Virus record (IMG/VR): IMGVR_UViG_3300020371_000049
Span: 1 to 25,907 of that record
From: a virus
Direction: 5' to 3' (one strand)
Length of the DNA: 25,907 bases
A model generated the notes under the pieces. It saw only the letters and a program-made list of their open reading frames with translations. It searched no databases and was not told the origin of the DNA. A program made the translations under genes and the position numbers. Of the stretch, positions 13,262-21,971 are shown one piece after another (position 1 is the stretch's first letter; every line of letters begins with the position of its first letter).

Positions 13262-15751
13262 ATGCCAGTTCTTCCAAGATATCAAAAAACAGGAATAAAA
13301 GTCAGACAGCCTTCTGGTATGGACTTTGCTGATGCACGAGAAGCTGCTCGTATGGGAGAAACATTATCAGCTGAACTAGACCGCATGAGTGATTTTGCGT
13401 TTCGTGAGGGCGAAAAACTGGCAGTGCGTAGAGGGCAAGAACGTGTAAGACAAGAAGGCGCTGTTCCTGTGCTTACTGCTTTACAACAGAAAGAGGGGCC
13501 ACGCACTATAGCAGAACAGGCTGCTTTTGATGCAGCTAACAGAATAGCTGTTGTTGAAATAGAAACAGCTGCACGATCTGATATGCGGAAGCTAGTTACT
13601 GAAGCTGACGAAACAAACATGGAGATATCCGTTTTTAATCAAAAGATGAGCGATATCCAAGATGGTTACGCGGCCTCTATGCAAGTTGTTGATCCGGTAG
13701 CGGCTGGTGTTCTTAATGCAAGGCTTCAAGAGGACAATGTAGCGTATTCAACAAAATATTCAGAGATTGTTACTACAAAAGCAAAAGCTGCTTACGCAGA
13801 AAACACTCAAACTATACTCGATGAGGGTGTGCAAACTATTCGTGATTTCGCTTTAACGGAAGGGGCAACCAAAGAAGCAATAAGAAAGAAAGGTGAGGAG
13901 CTTTTACAAACAGCCTTAGATAGAGGCGTTGGAGATAAGAAAGCTAATAAACTTGTCGATGCAGCTGTAAATGATGCAATTGAACAAAATCTTTACTACA
14001 AATACGAAAACGCAGAAGGCATTTTGGAAAAACAAGCTATTGTTAATGAATTGTCAGAAATAGAAGTGTTTCCTGGCAAAGATTACGTAGGAACAATTAC
14101 TTTAAAGGATCGTTTTATAAACGATTTAGATAGACAAATAAATGCTGGAAGAAGTCAATTTACTACTGAGCTAGACGATGCAATAACATTTCTCGTTAGC
14201 ACTGGTAAAATTAAACCAGGCTTTGAGGTAGATGAAGATAAGCTTACAGAATTATTTTTTGATGATCAGGAAACATTAGATGCGCTATTGAGGCAATGGG
14301 AAAATGCCCAAGAAGATGTAAAAAGATATGGCTCATTATCTTCAATGCCGATAAGCAAAATTAACGAAGTTTTATCAAAGTTAAAAAATGATGCTGAGAA
14401 CCCACCGAAGGGCGCTACTGGCGCGGAAGCTGAACTTTTAAAAACAAGGTATAATAATTTTAACACAGCTGTAATTCAGCGACAAGAAGCTTTGCGAAGC
14501 GATCCAGCATTATATGTAACCCAGACAAACAAACAAGCCGAACAGTTAACATCTACATTTTTTAAAGCATTAGGTGAAGGGAATATAGGTCTTGCGGCAA
14601 CGGTTCTTAGTGGTCTTAACGAAACTTTAAATATTCAATATGATGCTATAGGCGTTCCTCAAAGCGACAGAAGGTTGTTGTCAAAAGATGTGGCGCAACA
14701 AATGATACAAAGTATTCAGGCAATTGATGATGATGCAGAAATTGCAATAATTAAAGAAATACAAACCAGTCTTGGAGATTTAGCGCCTAGGTTTGCTGAC
14801 GAGCTTAGAAAAAATGGTTTGGCTCCAGAGTATGTTGAGGCTCTTTTTACGGATGATCCAGGTTTACATTTAGAACTGGTGCAATTGTCACAATCTAAAG
14901 AAGCAGACTTGGAACCAAAAGGGGAAGGAATTGCTGCGAATGCAGAAAAAATATTACTTGCTGAAGTAGATGATTATAGAATAGCGTATTTAAGTGGTGG
15001 AGATAGCGCGGCTTTAAAGCAATATAATCAGCAATATAATGTTGCTAAAAAACTTATGTATAAATACATGACTGTTAATGGAATGGATGGTCAGGCTGCT
15101 GCGGAACGAGTAAGAAATGAAATCTTTCCAGAGTATAATAATGTCGTAAATACGCCTAGTGGACAGTTTATTGTTCCAATAGAATTTAACGGACAAACTA
15201 TCGAAATATTAAGCAATCAGCTTCTTACCTTTAATAAACTTACTGAGTTAAACATTAAAGAATTAGATATGACTGATTATCCGAAAGATGTAAGTGAGGT
15301 TATTTCTTTGCAGTCTCTTGCAACAAGAGGTGTATGGTTAAACAATAGCACTGGGGACGGCATAGTTCTTCATTTTCGAACAAATACCGATAGATTATTG
15401 CCAGCAAAATATAACGATGGTCGGGTGTTTGATCTTAAGTTTAAAGACTTGCTTCGTATGCAGGAAGCCCCTTCGTTCGCTCCTTCTCTTCCAGAAGATC
15501 CTGTTGTTGATATTTATGGAGGGGCAGAAACCTTTATGTCTCCAGAATACAAAGAACAAGCACAAAAAGCTTTTGGTATAGAAGATACTAAATTAGAAAC
15601 AAAAGAATTTGATCCTAAATCGTTTCTTCGAACAATAGACCTAAATGCGTCTAGAAAAGATCAAAATGCTTACAGAAAATACATAATAGATGAGTTTGAA
15701 AAAAATAATAACGAGCCTTTAACTTACCCTCAATGGTTTAAAACTCAATGA
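13262..15751 (+). CDS. Internal virion protein (T7 gp15-like position)
   Basis: An 829-residue, mostly helical protein. The N-terminus (R-Y-Q-K-T-G-I-K-V-R-Q-P-S-G-M-D-F-A-D-A-R-E-A-A-R) and the following helices, then repeated acidic/basic amphipathic segments to the end, resemble gp15-type ejection proteins that form the periplasmic tunnel. I saw no catalytic motif, signal peptide or membrane segment. The only mixed strand region is residues about 620-720. It follows the gp14-like gene by 13 bases, ends in an ATGA overlap with the next gene and is slightly larger than T7 gp15 (747). The call is by size, composition, N-terminus and gene order. Confidence 0.75.
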   Translation: MPVLPRYQKTGIKVRQPSGMDFADAREAARMGETLSAELDRMSDFAFREGEKLAVRRGQERVRQEGAVPVLTALQQKEGPRTIAEQAAFDAANRIAVVEIETAARSDMRKLVTEADETNMEISVFNQKMSDIQDGYAASMQVVDPVAAGVLNARLQEDNVAYSTKYSEIVTTKAKAAYAENTQTILDEGVQTIRDFALTEGATKEAIRKKGEELLQTALDRGVGDKKANKLVDAAVNDAIEQNLYYKYENAEGILEKQAIVNELSEIEVFPGKDYVGTITLKDRFINDLDRQINAGRSQFTTELDDAITFLVSTGKIKPGFEVDEDKLTELFFDDQETLDALLRQWENAQEDVKRYGSLSSMPISKINEVLSKLKNDAENPPKGATGAEAELLKTRYNNFNTAVIQRQEALRSDPALYVTQTNKQAEQLTSTFFKALGEGNIGLAATVLSGLNETLNIQYDAIGVPQSDRRLLSKDVAQQMIQSIQAIDDDAEIAIIKEIQTSLGDLAPRFADELRKNGLAPEYVEALFTDDPGLHLELVQLSQSKEADLEPKGEGIAANAEKILLAEVDDYRIAYLSGGDSAALKQYNQQYNVAKKLMYKYMTVNGMDGQAAAERVRNEIFPEYNNVVNTPSGQFIVPIEFNGQTIEILSNQLLTFNKLTELNIKELDMTDYPKDVSEVISLQSLATRGVWLNNSTGDGIVLHFRTNTDRLLPAKYNDGRVFDLKFKDLLRMQEAPSFAPSLPEDPVVDIYGGAETFMSPEYKEQAQKAFGIEDTKLETKEFDPKSFLRTIDLNASRKDQNAYRKYIIDEFEKNNNEPLTYPQWFKTQ

Positions 15752-17586
15752 TACGATCAAGAACTCTAGCAACAGAAAACAGAATACTTCGGCAAATAGC
15801 CGGAAATGAGTTATCTGTTGATCTTGGAGCAGCTGTTGGTGCTGCTTTTAATATGCCCACAATGGGATCTTTGTTGCTAGATAAAATAGAACAAAATACC
15901 GCAGATACAGATGCAAGGCGGCAAGTGTTCTTAGAGATGGATGCTATTCTTCAAGAAGAGCAAAAAGAAATAGAAGATCAGTTAGCTTCAGAAACAGATC
16001 CACAAGAACTAGATAGATTACGCACAAGGGCGACTGAAATATCTGAATTATTAGGAACTCCAAAGGTTGATAGGTTTCAAGAAAAAGCATTAGAAATTGG
16101 AGTTTTTAGAACACCAGAAGAATTAAAAGAAATATTTGGTGATATCATTGAGTTTAATAGGCCCATGTCAGAAGAAGAAGCTGACTTGCTTGTGCAAAAC
16201 AAAAAAGAAGAAATGATTAGAGAAGCAATTATACAAGCTGGGCCAAAAGGTTTTGTGCCTGGCGTTGCTAAGTTTGCTGGCGGTATGGCGGCAATGGCAA
16301 CAGATCCATTAGAGCTTGCTTCTATGTTTATTCCTATTGTGGGCGCTACTGGTAGAGCAAGGTCTATAGCAAGATACGGAAAGATACGAGGTAATGTTGT
16401 TGTCGGTGCAAAAGAAGGTGCGTTTGGTTCAGCAATAACAGAGCCTTTTTATTATGGTTTATCAGTCAATCAACAGCTTGATTATACAATGCAAGAAGCT
16501 CTGTTTAATATTGGCGCTGGTTTGTTTCTTGGTGGCGGTATTGGTAGCTTGGCTGGCGCTATTATGGCTAGAAGCGTAAACGAAAAAGAAGTTGTTGATA
16601 TAGCTGACTTCGCAGATATTTTAGAAACAAGAAAGTTTGACAAGCCTATTTCTGAAGCAGAAGCTATAGAACGTGCTAATAAATCTGTTGCACAGATACG
16701 AAGAGCTAACAATATAACAGGAGATCATATAACCTATGATCTGGCTCTCAGACAATTTATCACGGATCAAAATATAACAGCTGATATTATTCGTCCAAGA
16801 GCCGTTGGGAGGCCTACAACATTAGGTGAATTTATTAGATCAAAAGGCGGTATCAACGATAACAAGCCAACATTTAGAGGCGAACTAAGAAGCAGAGACA
16901 TAAAACCTCGCACTGGATACATTAAGAAAAATGGAACGGTTGTTAATTTTATAAGCGATAATGCTTCTGACTTAGATCTTGATGATATGGCAGAGTTAGC
17001 TTTTGAGGCAGGGTATTTAGGTAATAGGCAAACCGATGAGCTGCTTCAGAGAATAGAAGAAGATGTTGCTGGCGATTATACGTTCTCTATGGCTGACCAA
17101 GAGCAAGCAGATCTTTGGAGGGCATATCATCGAGGCGAAAGAGATTTTGATAAAGAGATAGATTTTCGTAATGAGGTTAGAGAAGAGCTAAAAACAATCG
17201 GTCATAAAAATGTTACTGATGATGAGGTAGCAGCTGTTGCTGATCGTATGGCTAGAACTGGCGAAATGGCTGAAGATGCAGCCCAGGCAATAGCTATAAA
17301 GGTTGAAGATGTTCGTCAAGAAATGCTTGCTAAAATGGCTTTAAGCCCAGAAAACGAAAAACTAGCAGACTTCTCTGCGTCAGAACGTGCTGATGAAGTG
17401 TCGGACGTAACACCTTATGATGAGATAATTGAAAGAGAAGCTGAGATTGTGGCGCAAGCTAGGGCGTCAGGTGAGCTTACGGACGAACAAATAAAAGCGC
17501 TAGATGAAATAGAAGAATTTGATAAAAGCCATGAGGCAAGAGTAGATGTTATTCGTGCTGGTATGGCTTGTGTGGTGAGGCGATAA
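15748..17586 (+). CDS. Internal virion protein, gp16-like hydrophobic part
   Basis: A 612-residue protein beginning in an ATGA overlap. Residues 1-165 are helical and acidic. Three hydrophobic, glycine/alanine-rich stretches follow: about 168-202 (F-A-G-G-M-A-A-M-A-T-D-P-L-E-L-A-S-M-F), 223-239 (G-A-F-G-S-A-I-T-E-P-F-Y-Y-G) and 250-274 (G-A-G-L-F-L-G-G-G-I-G-S-L-A-G-A). Such segments are typical of the giant ejected proteins of podoviruses (gp16 type) that cross the inner membrane. The C-terminal half is charged and helical. I saw no transglycosylase motif. The next gene starts at its stop (TAATG), so the two may be halves of what is one protein in other phages. Confidence 0.72.
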   Translation: MIRSRTLATENRILRQIAGNELSVDLGAAVGAAFNMPTMGSLLLDKIEQNTADTDARRQVFLEMDAILQEEQKEIEDQLASETDPQELDRLRTRATEISELLGTPKVDRFQEKALEIGVFRTPEELKEIFGDIIEFNRPMSEEEADLLVQNKKEEMIREAIIQAGPKGFVPGVAKFAGGMAAMATDPLELASMFIPIVGATGRARSIARYGKIRGNVVVGAKEGAFGSAITEPFYYGLSVNQQLDYTMQEALFNIGAGLFLGGGIGSLAGAIMARSVNEKEVVDIADFADILETRKFDKPISEAEAIERANKSVAQIRRANNITGDHITYDLALRQFITDQNITADIIRPRAVGRPTTLGEFIRSKGGINDNKPTFRGELRSRDIKPRTGYIKKNGTVVNFISDNASDLDLDDMAELAFEAGYLGNRQTDELLQRIEEDVAGDYTFSMADQEQADLWRAYHRGERDFDKEIDFRNEVREELKTIGHKNVTDDEVAAVADRMARTGEMAEDAAQAIAIKVEDVRQEMLAKMALSPENEKLADFSASERADEVSDVTPYDEIIEREAEIVAQARASGELTDEQIKALDEIEEFDKSHEARVDVIRAGMACVVRR

Positions 17587-20111
17587 TGTCAGTTTGTTTA
17601 AATGTAATGAAGAAAGCAAATGCAAATCGTCTGAATGATGATGAGCTAAAAGAACTTCTTGCAGAGCTACAAACAGAAAAGAAAGCTAGGCAAGCAGCCA
17701 ATCAATTACAGAACCTAGATAAAGCTGTTTTCAATCGTGGCGAGCTAATGATTAACGAAGCTGACGTCGCAAGAATGATTGAGAAACGTAGTCGTTATAA
17801 AAATATAATTGTAGAACAGAGGGCGATGGCTCTAGCAGAACGTGCCAACGAAGCGGTTCAAGATCCTTCTCTGGGCTTAGAGGCTTTGTTGGTTGGTGTA
17901 AACGCAAAGTTTGAAGGCGCACAAAAATCTGTTGATGCTCTTAATCAGGCGCTTATGTCTGAGTTTATGGGTGGGTTTATTGCTGATCTTAAAAAAGCAA
18001 AGCTACACACTCAGTTTAATAACATGAAAGATGATTTTGAGAGAGAGGTATCTAGGGTCTTAGAAAACCTTAATCAAAAAGAACCGTTGCCTAATTCTAA
18101 AATTAACGCAAGTGAAGAAGCCATTGCGATGGGCGAGATTATGTTTAAATACCAGCGCCAAGCGTTTCAGCGAGAAAACATGGCTGGAGCATTTATACGC
18201 CTTAAAGAAGGTCGTGTTGTCGGGGCAAGCCATGATATTCGCAGAATGACTAAAGGCGGCAAAGAGGCGTGGGTAGAGTTTATAAATCAAAGAATAAATT
18301 GGCAGAAAACAGCTAACGGAGAGTTTTATCTTCCTGATGAAATGCTTGCAGATAGAGAACTTGTGCAAAAACTTGCGACTGATAGAAAAGCTTTTCTCGA
18401 AAGATCTTATGATGCAATTACAACAGGCGTTAGAACGCAAACGGAAAGAACAGAAATATCTAAGTCATTTAAGGGGCCAAGCAATCTAGCTAAACGTGAA
18501 AGTTCCAGCTCTTTGTTTACTTTTAAAAGTGCAGATGATTGGTACGACTATGACCAACAGTTTGGTCGAGCCTCTTTGCGTGAAGCATTTGTGCAAGACA
18601 TTCAATCCTCATTGCGATCAACAGCACTGATGGAGCTGCTAGGAACTAATCCTGAAGCAATGGTTGATCGTATTCAACAACGTCTTCTAGAAAAATACAA
18701 AAGTGATCCAAAGAAAGTTAAAAGATTAAAAAGAGAAACGGCTGCTATAAATTTTAAGGCTGCTTATGCAGAGGTATCTGGAGATGTGAATTTAGGTTCT
18801 CACGCAACCTTAGCAAGAACATTTCATTTTTTAAGATCATGGCAAACAATGGCTAAACTAGGCGGTGCATTTATATCTGCTTTCTCTGACGTTGCATTTA
18901 TTGCAGCAAACAGAATGTATCAGGGTCGCTCATTGATGGATAGCTGGGGCGATGCTTTTAGCGCTGTATTTAGGGGTATGAACTCTGGTGAAATGCGTGA
19001 GTTTGCAGATCGTCTAGGTGTTGGTATTGAGGGACAGCTTGGGGATTTCATGAGTCGTTTCAATGCGTCTGATGATATACCAGGGCAAACATCAAAATAT
19101 ATGTCAATGTTTTTTAAGCTCAATCTTTTGCAGCCTTGGACGGAAAGCAACAAGCGCGGTGTTACGCTTATGATAGCTAACGATCTTGGTCGTGAGGCAA
19201 GCAAGAGCTTTAACAAGTTGCCTGATGATTTGCAGAGACTTTTGAGCATATATGATATCGATGCTGCTAAATGGAACAAGGCTCGTAAGAATGCTAAGAA
19301 AGGCCCAGATGGTAGAACATATCTTATACCTGGTGAGATCGAAGACATTTCGTTACGTCAAAACTTTTTTGCATTGCTTGTGTCTGAGGCTGACAATGCT
19401 GTTCCTTCGCCTGGCGCAAGAGAAAGAGCAATACTAAGAAGGGGATATCGTCCAGGAACCTTTGCTGGCGAAAGTATAAGGTTCTTAACACAGTTTAAAT
19501 CTTTTGGCGTTACAGCTCTTACTAAACCGCTAGGGCGTCAGATTTATGGTTACGGTGCGGCAACAATGAATGATCAGCTAAAACGTGGTTTTGGCGCTAA
19601 TATGGGGATAGTCAATGCTGTTGTAGGTACGACTGTTATGGGCTACTTTGTTATGCAGCTCAAAGAAGTTATGAAGGGTCGTGAGATGCGCCCACATTCT
19701 CCAGAAACTTTTTTAGCGGCTGCTATGCAAGGTGGCGGTCTTGGAATATATGGAGACTTTCTATTTGCTGAAGCAAATAGATACGGCGGTGGCACATTAC
19801 AAACATTGGCCGGACCATTTGTAAGTGAAGCGTCTGAGTTAGTAGATCTTTTGCAAAGAGCTAGGGGTGTTGTTTTAGGTGGAGATGAAGATATAGGCGG
19901 CGATTTTCTTAGATTTGCCAAAGGGAATATACCTTTTGCTAACCTGTTCTACACCAAGCAAGCTATGGATTATTTAATCTGGTATCAGTTACAAGAAACA
20001 ATTAATCCTGGCTATCTTCGAAGAATGGAAAAGCGAGTAGAAAGAGAAAACAATCAAAAATTTATTGTAAGACCATCAAGTATTATCGCAACAGGTGGTG
20101 GATTTAGGTAA
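17586..20111 (+). CDS. Internal virion protein, gp16-like C-terminal part
   Basis: An 841-residue protein from the ATG at 17586, which overlaps the previous stop; the frame also runs back to a TTG at 17568 that I reject because GAGGCG precedes the ATG. The first half is helical and charged. From about residue 605 it carries a segment I recognise from the C-termini of large podovirus internal proteins: A-V-P-S-P-G-A-R-E-R-A, F-A-G-E-S-I-R-F-L-T-Q-F-K-S-F, a hydrophobic G-I-V-N-A-V-V-G-T-T-V-M-G (about 674-686), then L-A-A-A-M-Q-G-G-G-L-G-I-Y-G-D-F-L-F. These are membrane-associated and presumably ejected. No enzymatic motif is visible. The gene ends the internal-virion cluster. Confidence 0.75.
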   Translation: MSVCLNVMKKANANRLNDDELKELLAELQTEKKARQAANQLQNLDKAVFNRGELMINEADVARMIEKRSRYKNIIVEQRAMALAERANEAVQDPSLGLEALLVGVNAKFEGAQKSVDALNQALMSEFMGGFIADLKKAKLHTQFNNMKDDFEREVSRVLENLNQKEPLPNSKINASEEAIAMGEIMFKYQRQAFQRENMAGAFIRLKEGRVVGASHDIRRMTKGGKEAWVEFINQRINWQKTANGEFYLPDEMLADRELVQKLATDRKAFLERSYDAITTGVRTQTERTEISKSFKGPSNLAKRESSSSLFTFKSADDWYDYDQQFGRASLREAFVQDIQSSLRSTALMELLGTNPEAMVDRIQQRLLEKYKSDPKKVKRLKRETAAINFKAAYAEVSGDVNLGSHATLARTFHFLRSWQTMAKLGGAFISAFSDVAFIAANRMYQGRSLMDSWGDAFSAVFRGMNSGEMREFADRLGVGIEGQLGDFMSRFNASDDIPGQTSKYMSMFFKLNLLQPWTESNKRGVTLMIANDLGREASKSFNKLPDDLQRLLSIYDIDAAKWNKARKNAKKGPDGRTYLIPGEIEDISLRQNFFALLVSEADNAVPSPGARERAILRRGYRPGTFAGESIRFLTQFKSFGVTALTKPLGRQIYGYGAATMNDQLKRGFGANMGIVNAVVGTTVMGYFVMQLKEVMKGREMRPHSPETFLAAAMQGGGLGIYGDFLFAEANRYGGGTLQTLAGPFVSEASELVDLLQRARGVVLGGDEDIGGDFLRFAKGNIPFANLFYTKQAMDYLIWYQLQETINPGYLRRMEKRVERENNQKFIVRPSSIIATGGGFR

Positions 20112-20116
20112 TAATA

Positions 20117-20145
20117 TTGGAAAACCAAACAACATATGGTATAAG
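20117..20145 (+). promoter_or_regulatory. Extended -10 promoter before the tail fibre genes
   Basis: TTGGAA (20117-20122) is separated by exactly 17 bases from TATAAG (20140-20145), which is preceded by TGG, forming a TG-extended -10. It lies in one of the few intergenic spaces (20112-20170), directly upstream of the fibre adaptor. The match would suit the host sigma-70 polymerase, consistent with no phage polymerase being visible here. Confidence 0.55.
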
Positions 20146-20170
20146 ACAAACAAATCAACGGAGTATATAG

Positions 20171-20782
20171 ATGGCCGATATTCCAATTAACAATGTAGCA
20201 AGGCGTGTACAGTTTACTGGTAACACTGGTACTGGACCATTTGCTTTTAATTTCAACATCTTAACTAACAGTGATCTCGTTGTTTACAAGAACACTACTC
20301 AACTCACACTAACAACTGACTACACTGTAGCTACAAATGCAAATGGTACCGGATCAATCACACTGGTGGATGCACTTGTGACATCGGATGTATTAACGCT
20401 AATCGGTGCAAGAAACTTAGAACGAACAACAGACTTCGTAACAGCTGGTGATTTGCTAGCGTCAAGCCTTAACGAACAGCTCGATAGCCTGGTTATTATG
20501 GCTCAACAGCTCGATGAAAAGATGGATCGAGCGCTCAAAGTAAATATTGGCGATGTTATTGATAGCTTAGAACTTCCGTTAAAAGCAGATCGACTTGGAG
20601 GAGTGTTAGCCTTCAACGAGGTTACTGGCAATCCAGAAACAAAATCACTCACTGGTTTGGGTACGATTACTATTCCGGTGCCAGTATTGCAGGGTGGTAC
20701 TAACGCAACTACTGCGGAGGCTGCTCGAACAAATTTAGGAACTACTGAGGAAGCTGAAGTTTTAGCTTTGGCCTTAACATAG
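20171..20782 (+). CDS. T7-type tail fibre N-terminal adaptor, short form
   Basis: A 203-residue protein. Residues 1-150 match the T7 gp17 N-terminal domain, which anchors fibres to the tail: F-A-F-N-F-N-I-L-T-N-S-D-L-V-V-Y, T-L-T-T-D-Y-T-V, G-S-I-T-L, and the helix A-S-S-L-N-E-Q-L-D-S-L followed by Q-Q-L-D-E-K-M-D-R-A-L. The C-terminus ends with G-G-T-N-A-T-T-A-E-A-A-R-T-N-L-G, a motif common near trimeric fibre junctions. No long receptor-binding part follows, so it is probably an adaptor onto which a separate fibre docks. GGAG lies eight bases before the ATG, and a promoter-like sequence precedes it. Confidence 0.85.
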   Translation: MADIPINNVARRVQFTGNTGTGPFAFNFNILTNSDLVVYKNTTQLTLTTDYTVATNANGTGSITLVDALVTSDVLTLIGARNLERTTDFVTAGDLLASSLNEQLDSLVIMAQQLDEKMDRALKVNIGDVIDSLELPLKADRLGGVLAFNEVTGNPETKSLTGLGTITIPVPVLQGGTNATTAEAARTNLGTTEEAEVLALALT

Positions 20783-20791
20783 GAGAAAAAT

Positions 20792-21238
20792 ATGGCAAAT
20801 GATGCTTCAGTAACAATGACCGCTACGGTCTTACCTGATGAGATTGCGAAAGCTATCTCTGGTACAATCACTGTCAGTCCAGCGGATGCTAATGACAAGT
20901 GGTATTACAAATTAACTAGCGTATCAAACTCATCAACAGATTTGATTGCTGGTTATTTTACAGATTATACAGCGGTAGATGATGATACTGCTCCAACAGC
21001 TGTAGCTACTGGCGATAAGGTAAAGTTTTTGTTTATTAAAAACACAGATACTGCAAATGATATTCACTTTGTTATTGATGCTGGCACAGCGTCAACAAGC
21101 GTTAGTGATGGGATTAAAGTATCTGCTGGTAATTCAGTAGCACTTGAGCTTCCAAATACAACGGTAGCTGACATTCACGCTATCTCATCTACATCAACAG
21201 TAGATTGTGTTGTGGCTGCTTTGATAGACGATGTGTAA
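20792..21238 (+). CDS. Small beta-rich virion protein
   Basis: A 148-residue acidic protein of unrecognised family. Composition is high in T, A, V, D and S with alternating hydrophobic residues typical of an all-beta protein, including W-Y-Y-K-L-T-S-V and K-V-K-F-L-F-I-K-N-T-D-T. A GGAG site six or seven bases before the start and its place right after the fibre adaptor suggest a tail or head surface component. It is the first of three similar-sized proteins between adaptor and large fibre. Confidence 0.6.
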   Translation: MANDASVTMTATVLPDEIAKAISGTITVSPADANDKWYYKLTSVSNSSTDLIAGYFTDYTAVDDDTAPTAVATGDKVKFLFIKNTDTANDIHFVIDAGTASTSVSDGIKVSAGNSVALELPNTTVADIHAISSTSTVDCVVAALIDDV

Positions 21239-21249
21239 GGGGTTAGATT

Positions 21250-21561
21250 ATGGCTAACACATTTACCAGGCACGTTAATACAAATGTAGGTATGACAGCG
21301 GTTACTATGTACACAGTAGCCGCTAGCACAACTACAGTTATTATGGGTTGTCACGTTGCTAACCTTACATCGAGCGCAATCACTGTAACGCTTACGGCAG
21401 CTGGGGCAACATTAGCTAAAGATGTTTCTATACCAGCTGCTTCAGCATTAGATGTATTGAATGGTAGTAGAGTTAATCTTGTAGCAACAGATACGGTTAC
21501 ACTTGTAAGCAGTGCGCCAGTTAGTGCTGATGCTATTCTCAGCATAATGGAGAGGACTTAA
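21250..21561 (+). CDS. Small beta-rich virion protein
   Basis: A 103-residue, threonine/alanine/valine-rich protein resembling short structural proteins I have seen near fibre genes in marine phages: M-Y-T-V-A-A-S-T-T-T-V-I-M-G-C-H-V-A-N followed by S-I/A-T-V-T-L segments, suggesting a beta-sandwich. It overlaps the next gene by one base (TAATG). Function is unknown; a virion surface role is an inference. Confidence 0.6.
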   Translation: MANTFTRHVNTNVGMTAVTMYTVAASTTTVIMGCHVANLTSSAITVTLTAAGATLAKDVSIPAASALDVLNGSRVNLVATDTVTLVSSAPVSADAILSIMERT

Positions 21562-21962
21562 TGTCATTTAGATATATAGGCGCATCTCCACCAGCTGCTG
21601 CTATTGCTGCTAACTTTACTACTTTAACAGCAACTACAGCTGTTGCTGCTACACAAACAAACGATGCTGCTACTGGCAATCTGACGTTAGATTTTAGTGC
21701 CAATCAAAACTTTATTTTAACACTGACTGGCAATCTTACTTTAGATAATCCAACAACTGAGATTGTCGGGCAGTCTGGTTTCATAGTGTTTATTCAAGAT
21801 GGCACAGGAGGCCGCACAGTAAGCTTAGGCACAGATTATGAGACTGTAGGTGCTGGCGGTCTAACACTATCTTCAGCGGCCAGCGCAACGGATATAGTGC
21901 CGTATGTTACTATGGCTGATGCTCGTATTTTATTAGGCGCACCACAGTTAGCGTTTGCATAG
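21561..21962 (+). CDS. Small virion protein with NLTLDF...GFIVFIQDG motif
   Basis: A 133-residue protein. The second half contains N-L-T-L-D-F-S, L-T-G-N-L-T-L-D-N-P-T-T-E, G-Q-S-G-F-I-V-F-I-Q-D-G-T-G-G-R-T-V-S-L-G and an end at A-R-I-L-L-G-A-P-Q-L-A-F-A. This set recurs, as a domain or a whole protein, in tail-associated proteins of many tailed phages. Its role is not established to my knowledge. GGAGAGGA precedes the start. It lies ten bases from the large fibre gene and may form part of the same structure. Confidence 0.68.
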   Translation: MSFRYIGASPPAAAIAANFTTLTATTAVAATQTNDAATGNLTLDFSANQNFILTLTGNLTLDNPTTEIVGQSGFIVFIQDGTGGRTVSLGTDYETVGAGGLTLSSAASATDIVPYVTMADARILLGAPQLAFA

Positions 21963-21971
21963 GGGAAATAT

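Noticed and set aside
17568-17585. TTG start extending the 841-residue internal protein by six residues
   Set aside because: The ATG at 17586 is preceded by GAGGCG at normal spacing and forms the TAATG junction seen elsewhere in this window.
18920-19348. 142-residue minus-strand ORF opposite the gp16-like gene
   Set aside because: Antisense shadow; leucine/serine-rich composition follows from the complementary codons of the plus-strand gene.
20717-20750. Collagen- or pyocin-like repeat region in the adaptor C-terminus
   Set aside because: Only one copy of the G-G-T-N-A-T-T-A motif is present, so there is no repeat array.
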